Assembly (NCBI GenBank): GCA_950295325.1
Contig: OX485807.1
Coordinates: 4,342,501 to 4,406,500, forward strand
Reading direction: 5' to 3'
DNA from: Polytrichum commune
Taxonomy: Eukaryota; Streptophyta; Polytrichopsida; Polytrichales; Polytrichaceae
DNA: 64,000 nt
In this document: piece by piece, positions 9,816 through 21,876 of the stretch
How positions within the stretch are numbered: position 1 is the stretch's first letter
Layout of the letters: every line of letters begins with the position of its first letter
Position numbers and translations under genes: made by a program
Notes under the pieces: model-generated
Told to the model about the DNA's origin: nothing
The model's input: the letters and a program-made list of their open reading frames with translations, nothing else
The model's database searches: none

Positions 9816-11766
9816 TGTGAGACCAAATCCACCACCCTTAAGCGTCCTAGTCCGGGTGATGACTTTGAGAATCACATTTATCTATCACAACATGGAACCA
9901 TATGCAAGGTGATTTTCATGTTTAAATGAACATGCATTGTCTCACTCATTGTACTTTATTAATGTTGGCCTCTTGGCTTGTGCTAGAGTTGGCTTTCTCA
10001 AGAGTCCAACCCGCGGCTTTAGCCGCACATGCCCTCAATGATTTTCCCCTTGCATACTTTGACCCAACCTCCTTTGTCTTCCCCTCGCGGAAGTCCTCCA
10101 CCTTCTCCATTACTTGTGCATTTGATTTATTTAATAGAGAGGATACAAGCGTTAAAAAACGCTATTTCCCATAATCAATCCTAAGTGCAATTACTTATGA
10201 AACCCACACGTGCCTCCACCTAACCTAATGTGGCCAACTACTTATCTATAAACTAATATAGTCTAATATAGTCTATAAACTAATGTAATAATATAAACTA
10301 ATCAGTCACAACCACAGCTAACCAGCTGCCTCCAATGCAGTCGCAACCACAGCTAACCAGCTGCCTCCGATGCAGTCGCAGCCGCAGTTAACCAGTTGCC
10401 TCTTGATACAGTCCCGGCCACAGCTAACCAGCTGCCTCCAATGCAATCACAACCGCAGTTAACCAGTTGCCTCTTGATACAGTCCCGGCCACAGCTAACC
10501 AGCTGCCTCCAATGCACTCACAACCACAGCTAACCAGCTGCCTCCAATGCAATCACAACCACAGCTAACCAGCTGCCTCCAATGCAGTCGCAACCACAGC
10601 TAACCAGCTGCCTCCGATGCAGTCGCAACCGCAGTTAACCAGTTGCCTCTTGATACAGTCCCGGCCACAACTAACCAGCTGCCTCCAATGCACTCACAAC
10701 CACAGCTAACCAGCTGCCTCCTGATACAGTCCCGGCCACAGCTAACCAGCTGCCTCCAATGCAATCACAACCGCAGTTAACCAGTTGCCTCTTGATACAG
10801 TCCCGGCCACAGCTAACCAGCTGCCTCCAATGCACTCACAACCACAGCTAACCAGCTGCCTCCAATGCAATCACAACCGCAGTTAACCAGTTGCCTCTTG
10901 ATACAGTCCCGGCCACAGCTAACCAGCTGCCTCCAATGCACTCACAACCACAGCTAACCAGCTGCCTCCAATGCAATCACAACCACAGCTAACCAGCTGC
11001 CTCCAATGCAGTCGCAACCACAGCTAACCAGCTGCCTCCGATGCAGTCGCAACCGCAGTTAACCAGTTGCCTCTTGATACAGTCTCCCCTAGCCGCTAAT
11101 CGAGCATTTCCCTAAGTCTTTGTTTTCGATCCTTTACTAATGAATTAATCTAACCCACTAATTCCACTAAATAACTACCTAATCCCCACATGTTGTCTCA
11201 AGCTCTAAGAGCTCACTCCACTTGAGAGGAATTGAGAGAGAGAACTTAACTAATTAAATTCACTAAAAACTAATGTCCTACACGCGTAGCTCAAGCTTTT
11301 AAGAGCTTGCTCCCTTGAGAGCGCTTGATGAAGAGAGAGAGAAATGAGAGAAAAAACACCTTAAGTAGCAAAGAGGGAGAGAGGGAGAGAGGGGGAAAGA
11401 GGTGAGGATAGGGTGAGAGGATTGGCACCTCCAATCACAATCCTTTAACCCTCTCCTCCAAAGTAGGGACTAATCCCCATCCACCAAGCTTCCTTCTTCC
11501 CAAACTACCAAGGTGGATCCAAAAGTGGGCATTTAACTCGCGGAGCTCACCTTGCTTCACCTTACCCCCCACTCACCTAATCAAGGCATCCTCTTATTGA
11601 AGTTAAACCTTGAAATTACTACACAACACATTCTAATGCCTAAACTTAAATCCATACCACACTTCACTCTTTTTATGTTTTGTGAATAATCATAGCACAT
11701 CAAAGTCACACTAAAATTGGTTTCGAAGACTTAATCACCACATGTGGGCACCATTTTGGGCTCACA
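9816..11766 (-). repeat. 5' LTR of element 1
   Basis: 1951 bp, 362 bp longer than its partner at 871-2459. Nearly all of the difference comes from about ten extra units of the 35-bp minisatellite; 8 bp come from an extra GAGAGAGG near 11380. Promoter activity for the element would arise here, read on the minus strand, but I cannot place a convincing TATA box. Confidence 0.95.
10303..11083. repeat. 35-bp minisatellite in 5' LTR of element 1
   Basis: The same array as at 1363-1790, expanded to about 22 units. Blocks of several units are themselves repeated (for example the pattern starting near 10420 recurs near 10730 and 10800), as expected from unequal exchange or template slippage. Either the left copy contracted or this one expanded since the LTRs were synthesised from one template. 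Confidence 0.93.
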
Positions 11767-11771
11767 CACAT

Positions 11772-14700
11772 GAAGAACCTCGACTCAATATTCTTATTTA
11801 GGGTAAATGTGCCTAAATCGGGTTTTCAATCTTAAACGGACACCGATATTTGAGTGGTGTATGATTGGATGTGGATTTTAGAACTAACACCAACAAAATA
11901 TGTGTTGAGAAGAGATTGGACCACATACTCAAAGTTTGTTGATATTTCTAGATACAAAAGTCGACATAGTTTAGGGAGACATATATGATTATTTAATAAC
12001 TCAAAAGACTCTTCACTTTAACAATTCATAAGATGTCCATACAAACTCCAAAATTATGAGAATAATTGGCTATGTGAAAATGTCCGTTTGAGACTTGCTT
12101 ACCTTAACTTTATGCCATTCAAGCCTACCATAATCTAGAAACACAAAATTGGTGCCAATGAACCATTTGATGTACACCTTAAACTTTGTAATGTTACTCA
12201 CTCTCTCATATCCCTAAACCCTACGAAATGGATGTTCTTAGTTCAAATATCACTCCAAATTGTCACATTCTCTCCCTTATATCATGAATTTTGCCATCAA
12301 TGCAAACCACCAAAGAAGTCAACCCTCACCCTCGCATTGTGCCACATGTCAATATGTGGAGTGTCTTATTATTATTCTTATCCTTATTCTTCTTCTTATG
12401 CCACTTGTTGAGTTGTTGGTTCACGGATCTGCCACATTGCCAATGCAAGCCAAGTGGGAGGTTGACATGTGAAGATGGATCATGTGTTATAACACTGTAA
12501 AATTCCCATGCGAGGATTTGTTCTAAACCCTAATCATGAAATATAGTCTTCTCTCTCTCACATGTGTTGAACATCTCTCAACAATTCGGTCCACCGATGT
12601 GGGAAGCTCTTTAAGGAGTTGAATGTGCGTGCATTACTCATTGTGAAGGTAAGCACTCACTAATCTCAAATGCAATACCTATTAATTATGTTTTCTACAT
12701 ATCCTTAGAAGCCACATTTGTATTGAATTTGGGATCAACACCACGGAATTGGTATTGTTGCAAGACACTTCCATCAATTGCTGATGAAGATGCAAAAAAA
12801 ACATTTTATGCATTAGACAACAATGGTGAGTTCAAGGTTAATTTTTGTACATTGATTAGATATTATTATAATTATCTTCTTAGCAAACGATGGAGTTCTT
12901 CATCAAATGCTTGGGGTTTGTCTATGTCGGGAATTTTATGTGTTGGTTGGTTCAAGATCAACATGGAAGAATTTGTTGAACTTTGCAACACCGTCTCTTT
13001 GAAATTTGAAAGGGTAGACGAGGTGAGCTACATGCATGTTTGCATTTGGTTGATGTCCCTTATGTTGATATTTTTTCATGCATGTTTCTTGAGATGAATT
13101 TATGGTGAGCTCAAATGTGCAAAGTGTATGTCCCTCACAATCGTCGGTGAGTATGTAAAAAAAATGGATCATTTTCACCCAAGGGTTGATGTGGTGCCAT
13201 ATTATAGGCTCATTGTAGGGGAACTATGAGTCAAAAATTTGACCATTTTGCATACATGGTTGCCAATGTCTAGGGAGGATTTTGGGCATAATCGGTCAAT
13301 ATCCTAGTGTTTCCAAGACCAATTGGTTACATATTGACATAATTCATTTTTGTTTTGCTATATTGAGGATTATATTATAAATTAATATGAATGGATCAAA
13401 TTTAGGTAAAGTCCTTGTCTATTCTCTTAAATTGGAACTACTGCACCCTAAGCTTCTCGTTTTCAATATCATCACTTCATTATCATCCACACATGACATA
13501 AGTTAGCAATGCTAGCTAGTTCCCTTTCATCATTTAAACACAAATACTTTTCTACTAAGATTGAAATATGTAAAGTGTTTTGCTTGAAGGCAAGAAAAAA
13601 GTAAGATTCAACTTCTCAAAAAGGTTCATTTATGTGAACACATACACACCAAGAGTCCACCGCATAATTATTGTTGTCCAAAAATCATCAAGTTCGTATT
13701 CTTCTACATCATCTTCATAAAGCCCACATTGAATGCCATGGCTACTCAAATGCCTCCCTCCTACATCCAAAGCTTCCATAAATTCACTTAACCCAAAATC
13801 AAGATCATCCGGTTGCCCACCCACCATAGAACCAATTCCCATCATCTCCGAAGTGTAGTAGATCCATAATTGTATCTTTATCCCCACCACCCTCTTCGTA
13901 ATCTTCCCGATCTGCTCCATATTGGGATCTTGCACCAAGATCTTGTACAAAATGTTTATCGACTTCTTGAACTGCCCAATCGTACCATAAACTTTGTGTT
14001 ATTCCATAATATCACATACTACCGTAATTCTCTATTGTCATGCATCCATGTTAACACTACAAAACTCCATAATATCACATGCACTTTGGTTGCCACAAGT
14101 GTCATACTATGGAGCTTTTAGAGTGTATATATAATATCACCCCCACAAAAGTGTCCGTCCGTCACATGCATAGCGACCACGGAGGACTTGATGAATCTTC
14201 GGGTGGGCCAATGGGAGCCCTCCCTTCTAAGTAATAGAAAGTACGCGAAGAAGGGATGTCGAGGACAAGCAGCAGCCCTGGGACCAACTGTAAGTGGCCC
14301 CAACCCCATTAAAAATCCTCACAAAAATTCCCAGTGTGCGATTTTGACTCAACCGGATGCATTGAATGTTTATGTGGGGCCCTATTTCTCTCAGGGCGAG
14401 TTGTGGATGAAGCTTCCTTTTAATCCTCGAAAGCTTATTTTGGGAAGAGAGGGAATTATCGCCTACGAGTGCACCTCTCATCCATCCAAGATTAAAAAAA
14501 AGAACTCGATCCTCTCTAGATTGGTAGTTGATTCATCTCTAATGCCTTGGATTAGACTCATTCGGAATACTTAAAGCTAATTACGGAGTCAAATCGACAA
14601 AAAATATTGAACTCCGGGCTGCATATTACTTCATGGCTTTCATGGTGGATGAATGAGAGGTATGTTCATATGTAATAATTCTTTCTCTTCCCAATTGTGG

Positions 14701-15340
14701 TATTGGCAGGACTTCACAATGTGGATGAGGTTGTAAACAACATAATCGACCCCACCTAGAAACACCTCGTCTAAGGTATGTGGGTGCATACTCGTGTTGG
14801 TTTTTATATTCTCCGGCTCCTACTAATTATGTTTACACAACAAAACTTGTGTTGCATTAGCAAATCTACAATGAAGCATCACCAAGAATTGGATTGAGAA
14901 TCGGCCCTACCCTAATTTAGTTTTGATTATTGGAAGTGCATGGTTGTTGATTTTTTAACATGATACATAGGTCTTTTTAATTGTGTCAAGTATAGAGCAA
15001 GACACAAACACTATAGTTGTCAATGGTAGCTCTTCGGTAGTTGTGCCATTATACATTATTGTCAAGGAGAGGGTGTGACTCCAAAAGAACAATTGTTGAA
15101 ATGAGTGATCTCTAAACTTAAGAAGAAGAAAAAGAAGAAGATTTTATGTGTGCATAATAATTGTTTCATTCATATGAATACGTTAGAAGTAGACAATGCA
15201 AAGCCAAAAGAAAGTACTCAACAACAAAGTTGCATCAAACAACACTGGATCCCTGAGAATGACACTAGTATCGGGCCTCAACAACGGACACTGATCCTAA
15301 CCCGGGTATTGGCATGGCTATCAATCATTTTAGATCCCAG
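11772..15340. other. spacer between elements 1 and 3, no gene recognised
   Basis: Short open frames occur at 12723-13097 (+), 13630-13950 (-) and 14188-14574 (+, 128 codons), but none shows a motif I know. The last contains a stretch with QGELWMKLPFNPRKLILG, which I cannot assign. A dispersed repeat lies at 13275-13317. The remainder is AT-rich and probably old decayed transposon sequence. Confidence 0.5.
13275..13317 (+). repeat. dispersed repeat, copy A
   Basis: The core TTTTGGGCATAATCGGT, followed after a few variable bases by ATCCTAGTGTTT, recurs at 29881-29925. The copies are 16.6 kb apart in unrelated surroundings, so this is a fragment of a dispersed repeat family of unknown type. Confidence 0.7.
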
Positions 15341-16101
15341 TGTCGTGATGTGTGCCGGTTTAAGGTCGAAATTTGGCAATTAGATGAGTTGGTAGAGTTT
15401 CTATATGCTAGTAAAATGATGTTAGTATGGTCATATTCTAGTTTGTAGTAATTGAAGACCGGTCATAATTTAATGACCATGTAGGGTAAAGTTAGGTTTA
15501 GGGTGGATTAGGGCTAAGCAACGACGGCGGTGGCCGAGCCTTAGCCGCAAAGAGGGTCTTTGTATCCTAACCCCAAAGACGTTCTATTGGCCAAGGGGGT
15601 CCAAAGGAAGGGTATTTAAGGGAGGGAAGTTGGGGTGATTAACATCCTTATTCTTATTCCAGTTTTTCTTCTTCTTGTAGGTGTTCGGGTTTTGGAGCTT
15701 GGAGAGTGGGAGCTTCTTTAGAGTTAGAGAGTTGGACTTCTCTAGACTTTGAGAGTTTCCTTTAGTGTTTCTACGTACTAAGGAGCTTAATGATGATGAG
15801 GTAAGTAGAAGACGTGTGGAGAGGACCTTGAGGCATAGTTCTATTTTTACACTTCATTTTATAAAAGAACATATTTTGAAACTTGGTTTACGCATGATTA
15901 GATTATAAACTTAATGTGTAAATTTAGAGAGATGTTTGGTGAGGTACTTCATGTATATGTAAAGCATAAAATGTTAGTTTCGAAAGATGCTTGATAGTGG
16001 ATGATGATTAGTTTAGAAGAAAGATACTATGAAACCTCCAATAACCTATCACATCTGGAAACTTTGTATTTTTCAAATTTCTTACAACAAATTACGTGAC
16101 A
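15341..16101 (+). repeat. 5' LTR of element 3
   Basis: Begins TGTCGTGATGTGTGCCGG and ends ...TTACGTGACA just before the primer-binding site. It matches 21348-21876 over the first 520 bases with frequent substitutions and small indels, showing age. GGGTATTTAAGGG near 15620 is a plausible TATA region for the element. Confidence 0.82.
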
Positions 16102-16106
16102 TCTAA

Positions 16107-16121
16107 TTGGTGAACCCGACG
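16107..16121 (+). other. primer-binding site of element 3
   Basis: TTGGTGAACCCGACGT directly follows the 5' LTR end with a short spacer, the expected place and form (TGG...) for a tRNA primer site. It differs from the site of elements 1 and 2. I cannot name the tRNA. Confidence 0.55.
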
Positions 16122-16379
16122 TAAAAGTCCAGAGTGGTAGGATGAAGTAATGTATCAAGTTTTTGGAATTCCGTTTCCTATTTTTTTTTCATATCAAAAT
16201 TGTGTATGTAGATAGATTTCAATTTTAGAGGTTTTTAGTAGTGAGATTTGGAATTGTTTTTATAAGAGATGTTATGAATTCACATGTACCACTCATTCTT
16301 TTAATTATAACTTATGGTGAAGAGTGGGATCTTATAATTTACATTTTAGTGTAGTTAGAGAGGAAATGTTGATAACAGA

Positions 16380-17290
16380 GAGAAAAATTAAGTTGTGTTT
16401 AGTAGCTTGATACAAGTCATGAAAAATCGAGAGACGCTACTAAGAAATATGAAACAAACAATGCAAATGTTTGAGGCATTCAATCTCTATATGGAGCAAT
16501 GACAAGGAATTCAACAGAGGTAAGTAAAGCAAGTAATTCTTTACATTCAATTGTTGATAAGGAAGAACAATTCTACGGTAGAGATATTACTCGATACTTG
16601 CGGATTTATGCAAAAGAGATGGAATTAAATAAGGTTTCTAAGCAAGAGAGAAATGGTAAATAATTTTGAGCTTGCAGTAGTACCGGAAATTCATAAAAGA
16701 GTGAAAGAGTTGAAGGAAAGTAACGGTGAGACTTGGAAAGCATTCGTGTTAGCGTTGAAAGAAAAATTATTTATGGAGAATTCGGAGAGAGTAACCAAGA
16801 GAATTGGAGTGGGTTGCACAACCGAACAAGGGTTTATCTGCAAATGAGCCTTTGAAGTAGTTTGAGCGTCAATTTATATAATTGTCGGAGATCGAAAGGA
16901 CAACTTTAGAAGTGGAGAAGATGAAATTGTTTATTCAAACGGCAAATGTTATTTTGTAAGAGAAATTGGAACCTCTTTTGGAGGATCAAAGCGAAAAACA
17001 CGAATTTAAAGGTGATTAGAATGATGTGGTTGGGACGGTCTCATTGCTTATCAAGAGACAACGATGACGGGATAAGAATGCGGTAACCGATGTTAAAGCT
17101 ACGTTGTTTCCCACAACACATTCTTATAATAAGTCACTAACCACAAATTCAAATGTGGAGGATGTGGCTATGGATGAATTGGTGAAAGACTTTCATGAAT
17201 TGAAAATTAAGTTGGGTAGGCTTGAGGAAAATGATGTATCGTCGGATAACCCGATGAAACAGTCATTGGGTTCAAAATCGGGGTAATTTG
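16380..17290 (+). pseudogene. gag relic of element 3
   Basis: Fragmentary frames (16653-16847, 17104-17286 and stretches between them) join into a gag-like region: VVPEIHKRVKELKESNGETW, then, after a frameshift, LEWVAQPNKGLSANEPLK and a Glu/Lys-rich segment with several in-frame stops. The acidic, Lys-rich composition and the position between PBS and pol support gag; no zinc knuckle is visible. Confidence 0.6.
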
Positions 17291-17299
17291 GAGGAAGAT

Positions 17300-18500
17300 T
17301 ACCGCCGCAGTGGATGTGGTACGATAATTATGAATATTCACGGAGATAATATGAAGAATTCACAATAGCATTACGGAGTAATATGGTATTTTCTTAAGAA
17401 GGGCGGATACATTTTAGAGAAAGTGAAGCGCCATTATAGACAAACTTTGGTAAGGGTGACATGAAATCATTGACAGATGGTTCGTCAAGAATTCATATGG
17501 AGCATGTCCAAATAATAAAGTGACAATAAGGGATGTTACTGATGAACAAAATATTTTTGTTCAAGTTAGGTTTATACACCCTATCATTCTTAATCAATCA
17601 TTCATCATGGCCACTTGGATGGAGACAAAGGTCATAGATAATGGATCGGCATATGCTCAGATTAGAAGTCGTGATAGGAAGAGATTTGTTCAATTTTTTA
17701 CGGTGTTCACGAATTATGAGAGGAACCAAAATAGATTGAGAGAACATCCATTTCCAAAGGTTATCAAAGAATTTAAGGATTTTGAAGATTTAAGATATTG
17801 TGAACGCGTGTCATTGTTAGGTGAGATTGCAATGGTAAAAATGATGTTAGGTTACCGCTTGTAGAATCAAAGATGAAGCAAATTGTATATGAATGATTGG
17901 GTTTTCACGGGATGAATTTATTTTATTCAAAATAATAAATAATCTGGACATGATAGAAAAACGTCATGTTAGGAGTATTGAGTGTGAGTTGGAAAAAATG
18001 GCGAGTTAGAAGAAGATGAATTTGTATCCGGGGTATGTGAATAATCATATTTGAGTGTTATAACTAGCGATTTGCATTATTTAGTAGGTTTGGATTTTGA
18101 GGGTGAAGAGAAAATCGTAAACGTATATTCTAGAGGAATTTATGATGAGATCAAGAATTATATTGATAGGCATGAAATGTGGGTAGATACAAAGTACAAG
18201 ACTGTTGGGAAGAAGGTAAAATCAGTTATATTACCACTACTATTATATTGTGAAGAGAAAATTGAAAGGGCTTCAATGCAACCGACTTTGAAAGATGTTA
18301 GGAAGATATGACATGAATTTATAGATAAATCAACATTGGATGGATTAAAGGTTGGATATGAAGAGTTTTTTGACGGAGATTGAAATTAAATGTTTCAAAG
18401 ACATGTTTTTACATCATGAGAAAACATTTGCGTTTGAGCCTTATGAAATAGGGTGCGTTGATCTAAGTATTGTAGCACTAATGGTAATATTTGCGGTCCC
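17300..18500 (+). pseudogene. protease/linker region of element 3 (decayed)
   Basis: Two open stretches (17520-17864 and 18051-18311) lie where protease and the linker to RT are expected. The first contains IDNGSAYAQIRSRDRKRF, the second YSRGIYDEIKNYIDR and a basic VGKKVKSVILPL segment. I see no clear D-S/T-G active site, so the protease call rests on position only. Confidence 0.45.
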
Positions 18501-18509
18501 ACATACACC

Positions 18510-19230
18510 ATGAAACTTGCGACTAATTTTGGTACCAAAAGCTCAATTGCCTAAGTTAGTAGAGTTGTTCAATGAGCAATTTAAAATGAGGATTTTAGAG
18601 CCTTCTATTGCACCATATTCTAATAGATGGTTTACGGTACCTAAGAAAAATGAAAAATTGAGATTTATTTTAGACATGCAACCGGTGAATAAGGTGACTA
18701 TTAGAAACATAGGTGCGAGTCCGATTGTGGATGAATTTGCTGAGGCGTTTGCGGAGAAGGTAATTTACTCGATAGGTGACTTTTATTCAGGGTATGACCA
18801 ATTTCAATTGGCAATGCAAAGTAGGGATCTGACTACTATGTGAACACCATTAGATTTAGTAAGGATGTGCATATTGCCACAAGGAGCAGCAAATTCCGTG
18901 GCTCACATAATGAATGGGATGAATAAGGTGTTGAGGAATTCATTCCAGAGAAGACTATGTCATTTTTGGATGACGTACCAAGCAAAGAATGTGAGGAAGA
19001 CGAGAAGGATGAGACTTTAGATGCAAAGGGGTGCCGCAAATTTGTTACGTTGTTGATTACGATAATATTTTTACAAGATTGGAGGATGTTCATTTGACTT
19101 TGTCGGGAGCGAAATCAATGTTTGGGGTGAAGAAAGTTTTAGTTGTGGGACACATGTGTAGATCATATGAGCGCAAACCTTCCATGAAGAAGGTGGATGC
19201 AATTCAAAGAATAAAATAATGTAGAAATAC
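18510..19230 (+). pseudogene. reverse transcriptase relic of element 3
   Basis: The 18517-18843 frame reads FKMRILEPSIAPYSNRW, then a KLRFILDMQPVNKVTIRN block and the SIGDFYSGYDQFQLAM segment, a canonical Ty3/gypsy RT start. A TGA at 18841 interrupts before TPLDLVRMCILPQGAANSV. The catalytic FLDD (18963-18974) is present but in a shifted frame. The remainder, with a VEDVHLTLSGAKSMFG-like segment, continues to about 19220. Confidence 0.85.
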
Positions 19231-19329
19231 AACCGAAGTTCGAAGGTTTTTAGGTGCGTGCATGTTTTGCATACGTTTGGATTTCTCATTTTGCACACCT
19301 AACAGATCCGTTATATTATTTGTTGAGAA

Positions 19330-20080
19330 AATGACAAAGGTTTCAATGGAACGATGAACACATCAAGATAATGGATAAGTTGAAAAAACTTCTTTCGTCA
19401 CCACCCATTTTAAAGAAGGTTGATTATGAATTAGGGAGGCCAGTCATATTGACAGTTGATGCTTGTCCGGTAGGAATTGGATGGGCAATTGGGCAAGACG
19501 ATGAGGATGGAAATAGGTTTGTGGTTAGATTTAGAGCAAAGGTTTTGAATTCTCGTCAACGGACTTATGCACAAGTCAAGAGGGAGCTATGGGGTGTGGT
19601 TACCGTTATGAAGAGTGAAAGAAGAATATTTGATTGGTGCAAGGGTTGTTGTAGAGACGGATTGTCTACCTTTATTATGAATGGTTGCTAGTTGTTCTAC
19701 ACCGGACATTGCTATGTTGAGGTGAATTGCTTACATTAAGTCAATGAATTGAGAGTTTAAGCACATTGCGGGGAAAGACAATGCAGTTGCGGACATGTTA
19801 TCACGAGCAAGATGTGATAATGAAGAAGACTTGATGGACGGTAAAGAGGATGTTGGCACCAACTTTTATTCAATGGCATTGAGAAGACAAGAGGGAGTAT
19901 GTTTAAATACATATCTTGAGTCGTTTTTGGAAGAGTTGTATGAAGATGAATGGTTATACATCGAAAGGTAGTTGGGTACATTGGAAAGACAAGAAGGTTG
20001 GACTGATCATGAATTTAAGAGGACTTGAAGAAAGGCTTTCGGTTATTTTGTTCGAGATGGGTTTCTATCGGAACATCTAA
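19330..20080 (+). pseudogene. RNase H relic of element 3
   Basis: The 19371-19691 frame contains ILTVDACPVGIGWAIGQ and TYAQVKRELWGVVTV, the first Asp and the Glu of a Ty3-type RNase H. Beyond a shift come a VETDCLPLL-like stretch and EFKHIAGKDNAVADMLSR, the usual end of the domain. Several stops follow before the integrase zinc finger. Confidence 0.82.
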
Positions 20081-20780
20081 AGCTAAGGGATGGAGTTCCG
20101 TAGCGCATTGTTTGTGGTCTTAAGGCTCAACAAATCATCATCAAGGAGTTTTATGAGAGTTGGTGGGCTAGTCATCGTGGAATTTGGGCAACGTTTGCCA
20201 AAGTGAAAGAGAAATATTTTTGGAAAAGCATGTACAAGGATGTGGCAGATTTTGTAGGATCTTGTGAGAGTTGCCAAGTGTACTCAAATGTTCGTCATAG
20301 AGATGGACTACATCCGACTTCTCCATTGGCAATTCATTATAAATAGGTAATGAATTCAGTTGCTATGCCTATAGGACATGGACAAAAGAAGTATTTGGTG
20401 CTTGCTCAGGAGGATTTGTCTAATAAAGTAGAAAGGAGAGCGCTTTGAACCAATATTACTGAAGGAATATGTCGATTTCTTCTAGAGGATGTTATTTGTC
20501 GTTATGGTTGTGTAGGCAAGATCGCGGCGGATAGAGGTGAATTGGATACTAAGGAAGCACACGAATTCTTTGACAAGATGGATATTATATTTGCTTTAAC
20601 AATGGCATGTAATCCGGAGGGCAATGGTAAAAGTGAAAGTGGGCATTTTCCAATTGTGGAAGCTTTAGTGAAAGCATGTGACGGCAAGATGAGTGATTGG
20701 CCTAGGTTGTTGCCATTTGCCTTGTGGGCCGGTCGCACTACCCATAGTACGGTCACAAGATATATGCCGACATAATTCAT
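20081..20780 (+). pseudogene. integrase relic of element 3
   Basis: Zinc-finger remains (SWWASHRGIWATFAKVKEKY, then SCESCQ) precede the core. Core blocks are PIGHGQKKYLVLAQEDLS, KIAADRGELDTKEAHEFFD (second Asp) and CNPEGNGKSESGHFPIVEAL (third acidic residue). In the first catalytic block Asn stands where Asp is expected (MNSVAMP). Multiple stops are present, so this is non-functional. Confidence 0.82.
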
Positions 20781-20789
20781 TAATGGATA

Positions 20790-21290
20790 AAAACCAATGA
20801 TGCCAATAAAGGAAGTAGTGACAACATGGAGCGTATTGCAATGGAAGGATAATATCAATAGAGAAGAATTGTTGACTTTAAGGATTCGACAACTTGAGAG
20901 AAGACTAGAGGACATTCAGGTGGCTATTGAGAGATTGAAGGTGGCAAGAGAGAGAAACAAAGAAAGATCCGATCGTAAACATAGGTTGTGACCAAAAGCA
21001 ATTCAACAAGGTGATTGGTGTTGGTTTATGATAGTAATTTAGACAACCAACATAGTACAACTATGAAGTTTTCCAAGCGATGGTTCGGGCCGTACGTTGT
21101 TAAAAGGGTTAATGACAATGCAACTTCTTCTTTATAAGAATTAGATGGAACATAATTGAGGTTGCCAATCGCCGGAAAGCATATTAAGTTATTTTGAAGA
21201 AGAGGTGACAATCTTGTGGTTGAAGATGACATTGAGATTGATGAAGACGAGGAGAGCGAGAGCTTTAATGAAGAGTGATGATGGCGCACA
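20790..21290 (+). pseudogene. integrase C-terminus of element 3 (GPY/F module)
   Basis: A Glu/Arg-rich helix-forming stretch (RQLERRLEDIQVAIERLKVA) is followed by RWFGPYVVKRVNDNAT, the GPY/F module of Ty3/gypsy integrases, and an acidic tail. Frameshifts and stops break it. No chromodomain is recognised. The 3' LTR begins 58 bp downstream. Confidence 0.7.
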
Positions 21291-21347
21291 TTTTGTTTGG
21301 TCTAAATCTGCACATATCAAAGGTTGTGCAAGTTTAGAAAGGGTGGA

Positions 21348-21876
21348 TGTTGTGATGTGTGCCGGTTAAGGGTCGAAACTTGGTAATTAGATGAGTTGGT
21401 AGAGTTTCTATATCTTAGTCAAATGATGTTACTATGGTCATATTTTAGTTTGTAATAGTTGAAGACCGGTCTTAGTTTGAGAACCGGTCATAGTTTGAAG
21501 ACCGGGTAGGGTAAAGTTAGGTTTAGGGTGGATTAGGGCTAAGCAACGGCGGCGGCGGTCGAGCCTTAGCCACAAAGGGGGTCTTTCTATCCTAATCCCA
21601 AAGGCTTTCTATTGGCCAAGGAAGTTTAAAGGAAGGGTATTTGAGGGAAGGAAGTTGGGGTGATTAGCATTCTTATTTTTATTCTTGTAGGTGTTCGGGT
21701 TTTGGAGCTTGGAGAGTGGGAGCTTCTTTAGAGTTAGAGAGTTGGAACTTCTTTAGAGTTTGAGAGTTTCCTTGAGTATTTCTATGCACTAAGGAGCTTG
21801 AGGATGATGAGGTAATTGGAAGACGTGTGGAGGAAAACTTGAGGCATAGTTCTATTTCTAAACTTCGTTTTATGTA
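21348..21876 (+). repeat. 3' LTR of element 3, truncated
   Basis: Begins TGTTGTGATGTGTGCCGG and follows the left LTR to about 21876, then diverges into unrelated sequence; the last 230 bp of the LTR are missing. It carries an extra copy of an ACCGGTC-containing motif near 21470-21500. A purine-rich stretch (AGAAAGGGTGGA) just upstream may be the polypurine tract. Confidence 0.8.

Larger units (their letters stand above)
871..11766 (-). mobile_element. Ty3/gypsy LTR retrotransposon, element 1 (nearly intact, young)
   Basis: A 10.9-kb element transcribed on the minus strand. LTRs (871-2459 and 9816-11766) have TG...CA ends and are flanked by the identical 5-bp target duplication CACAT at 866-870 and 11767-11771. 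Order in the minus direction: 5' LTR, primer-binding site, about 0.9-kb leader, gag, protease, reverse transcriptase, RNase H, integrase, 3' LTR. RT before IN defines Ty3/gypsy. No chromodomain follows the integrase, and the protease motif is DGGS, which argues for a non-chromovirus (Tat/Athila-like) lineage. Outside an internal minisatellite the LTRs differ by about one substitution and one 8-bp indel by eye, so insertion is recent. Three lesions interrupt the coding frame: an extra base in a G8 run at 6924-6931, an in-frame stop at 4738-4740 and a base missing from an A7 run at 3502-3508. Confidence 0.95.
15341..21876 (+). mobile_element. Ty3/gypsy LTR retrotransposon, element 3 (old, degenerate, 3' truncated)
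   Basis: A plus-strand element with left LTR 15341-16101, a primer-binding site near 16107, relics of gag, RT, RNase H and integrase in the Ty3/gypsy order, and a right LTR from 21348 that loses similarity to the left one after about 21876, some 230 bp short. All domains carry multiple stops and shifts. Its RT, RNase H and integrase are clearly unlike those of elements 1 and 2 (for example FLDDVP at the RT active site and the NPEGNGKSE block in integrase), so it belongs to a different Ty3/gypsy lineage. No target duplication can be assessed because the right end is missing. Confidence 0.88.

Noticed and set aside
14188..14574. 128-codon plus-strand frame
   Set aside because: No recognisable domain, no conserved context and no homologous copy in the window; left as unassigned spacer.
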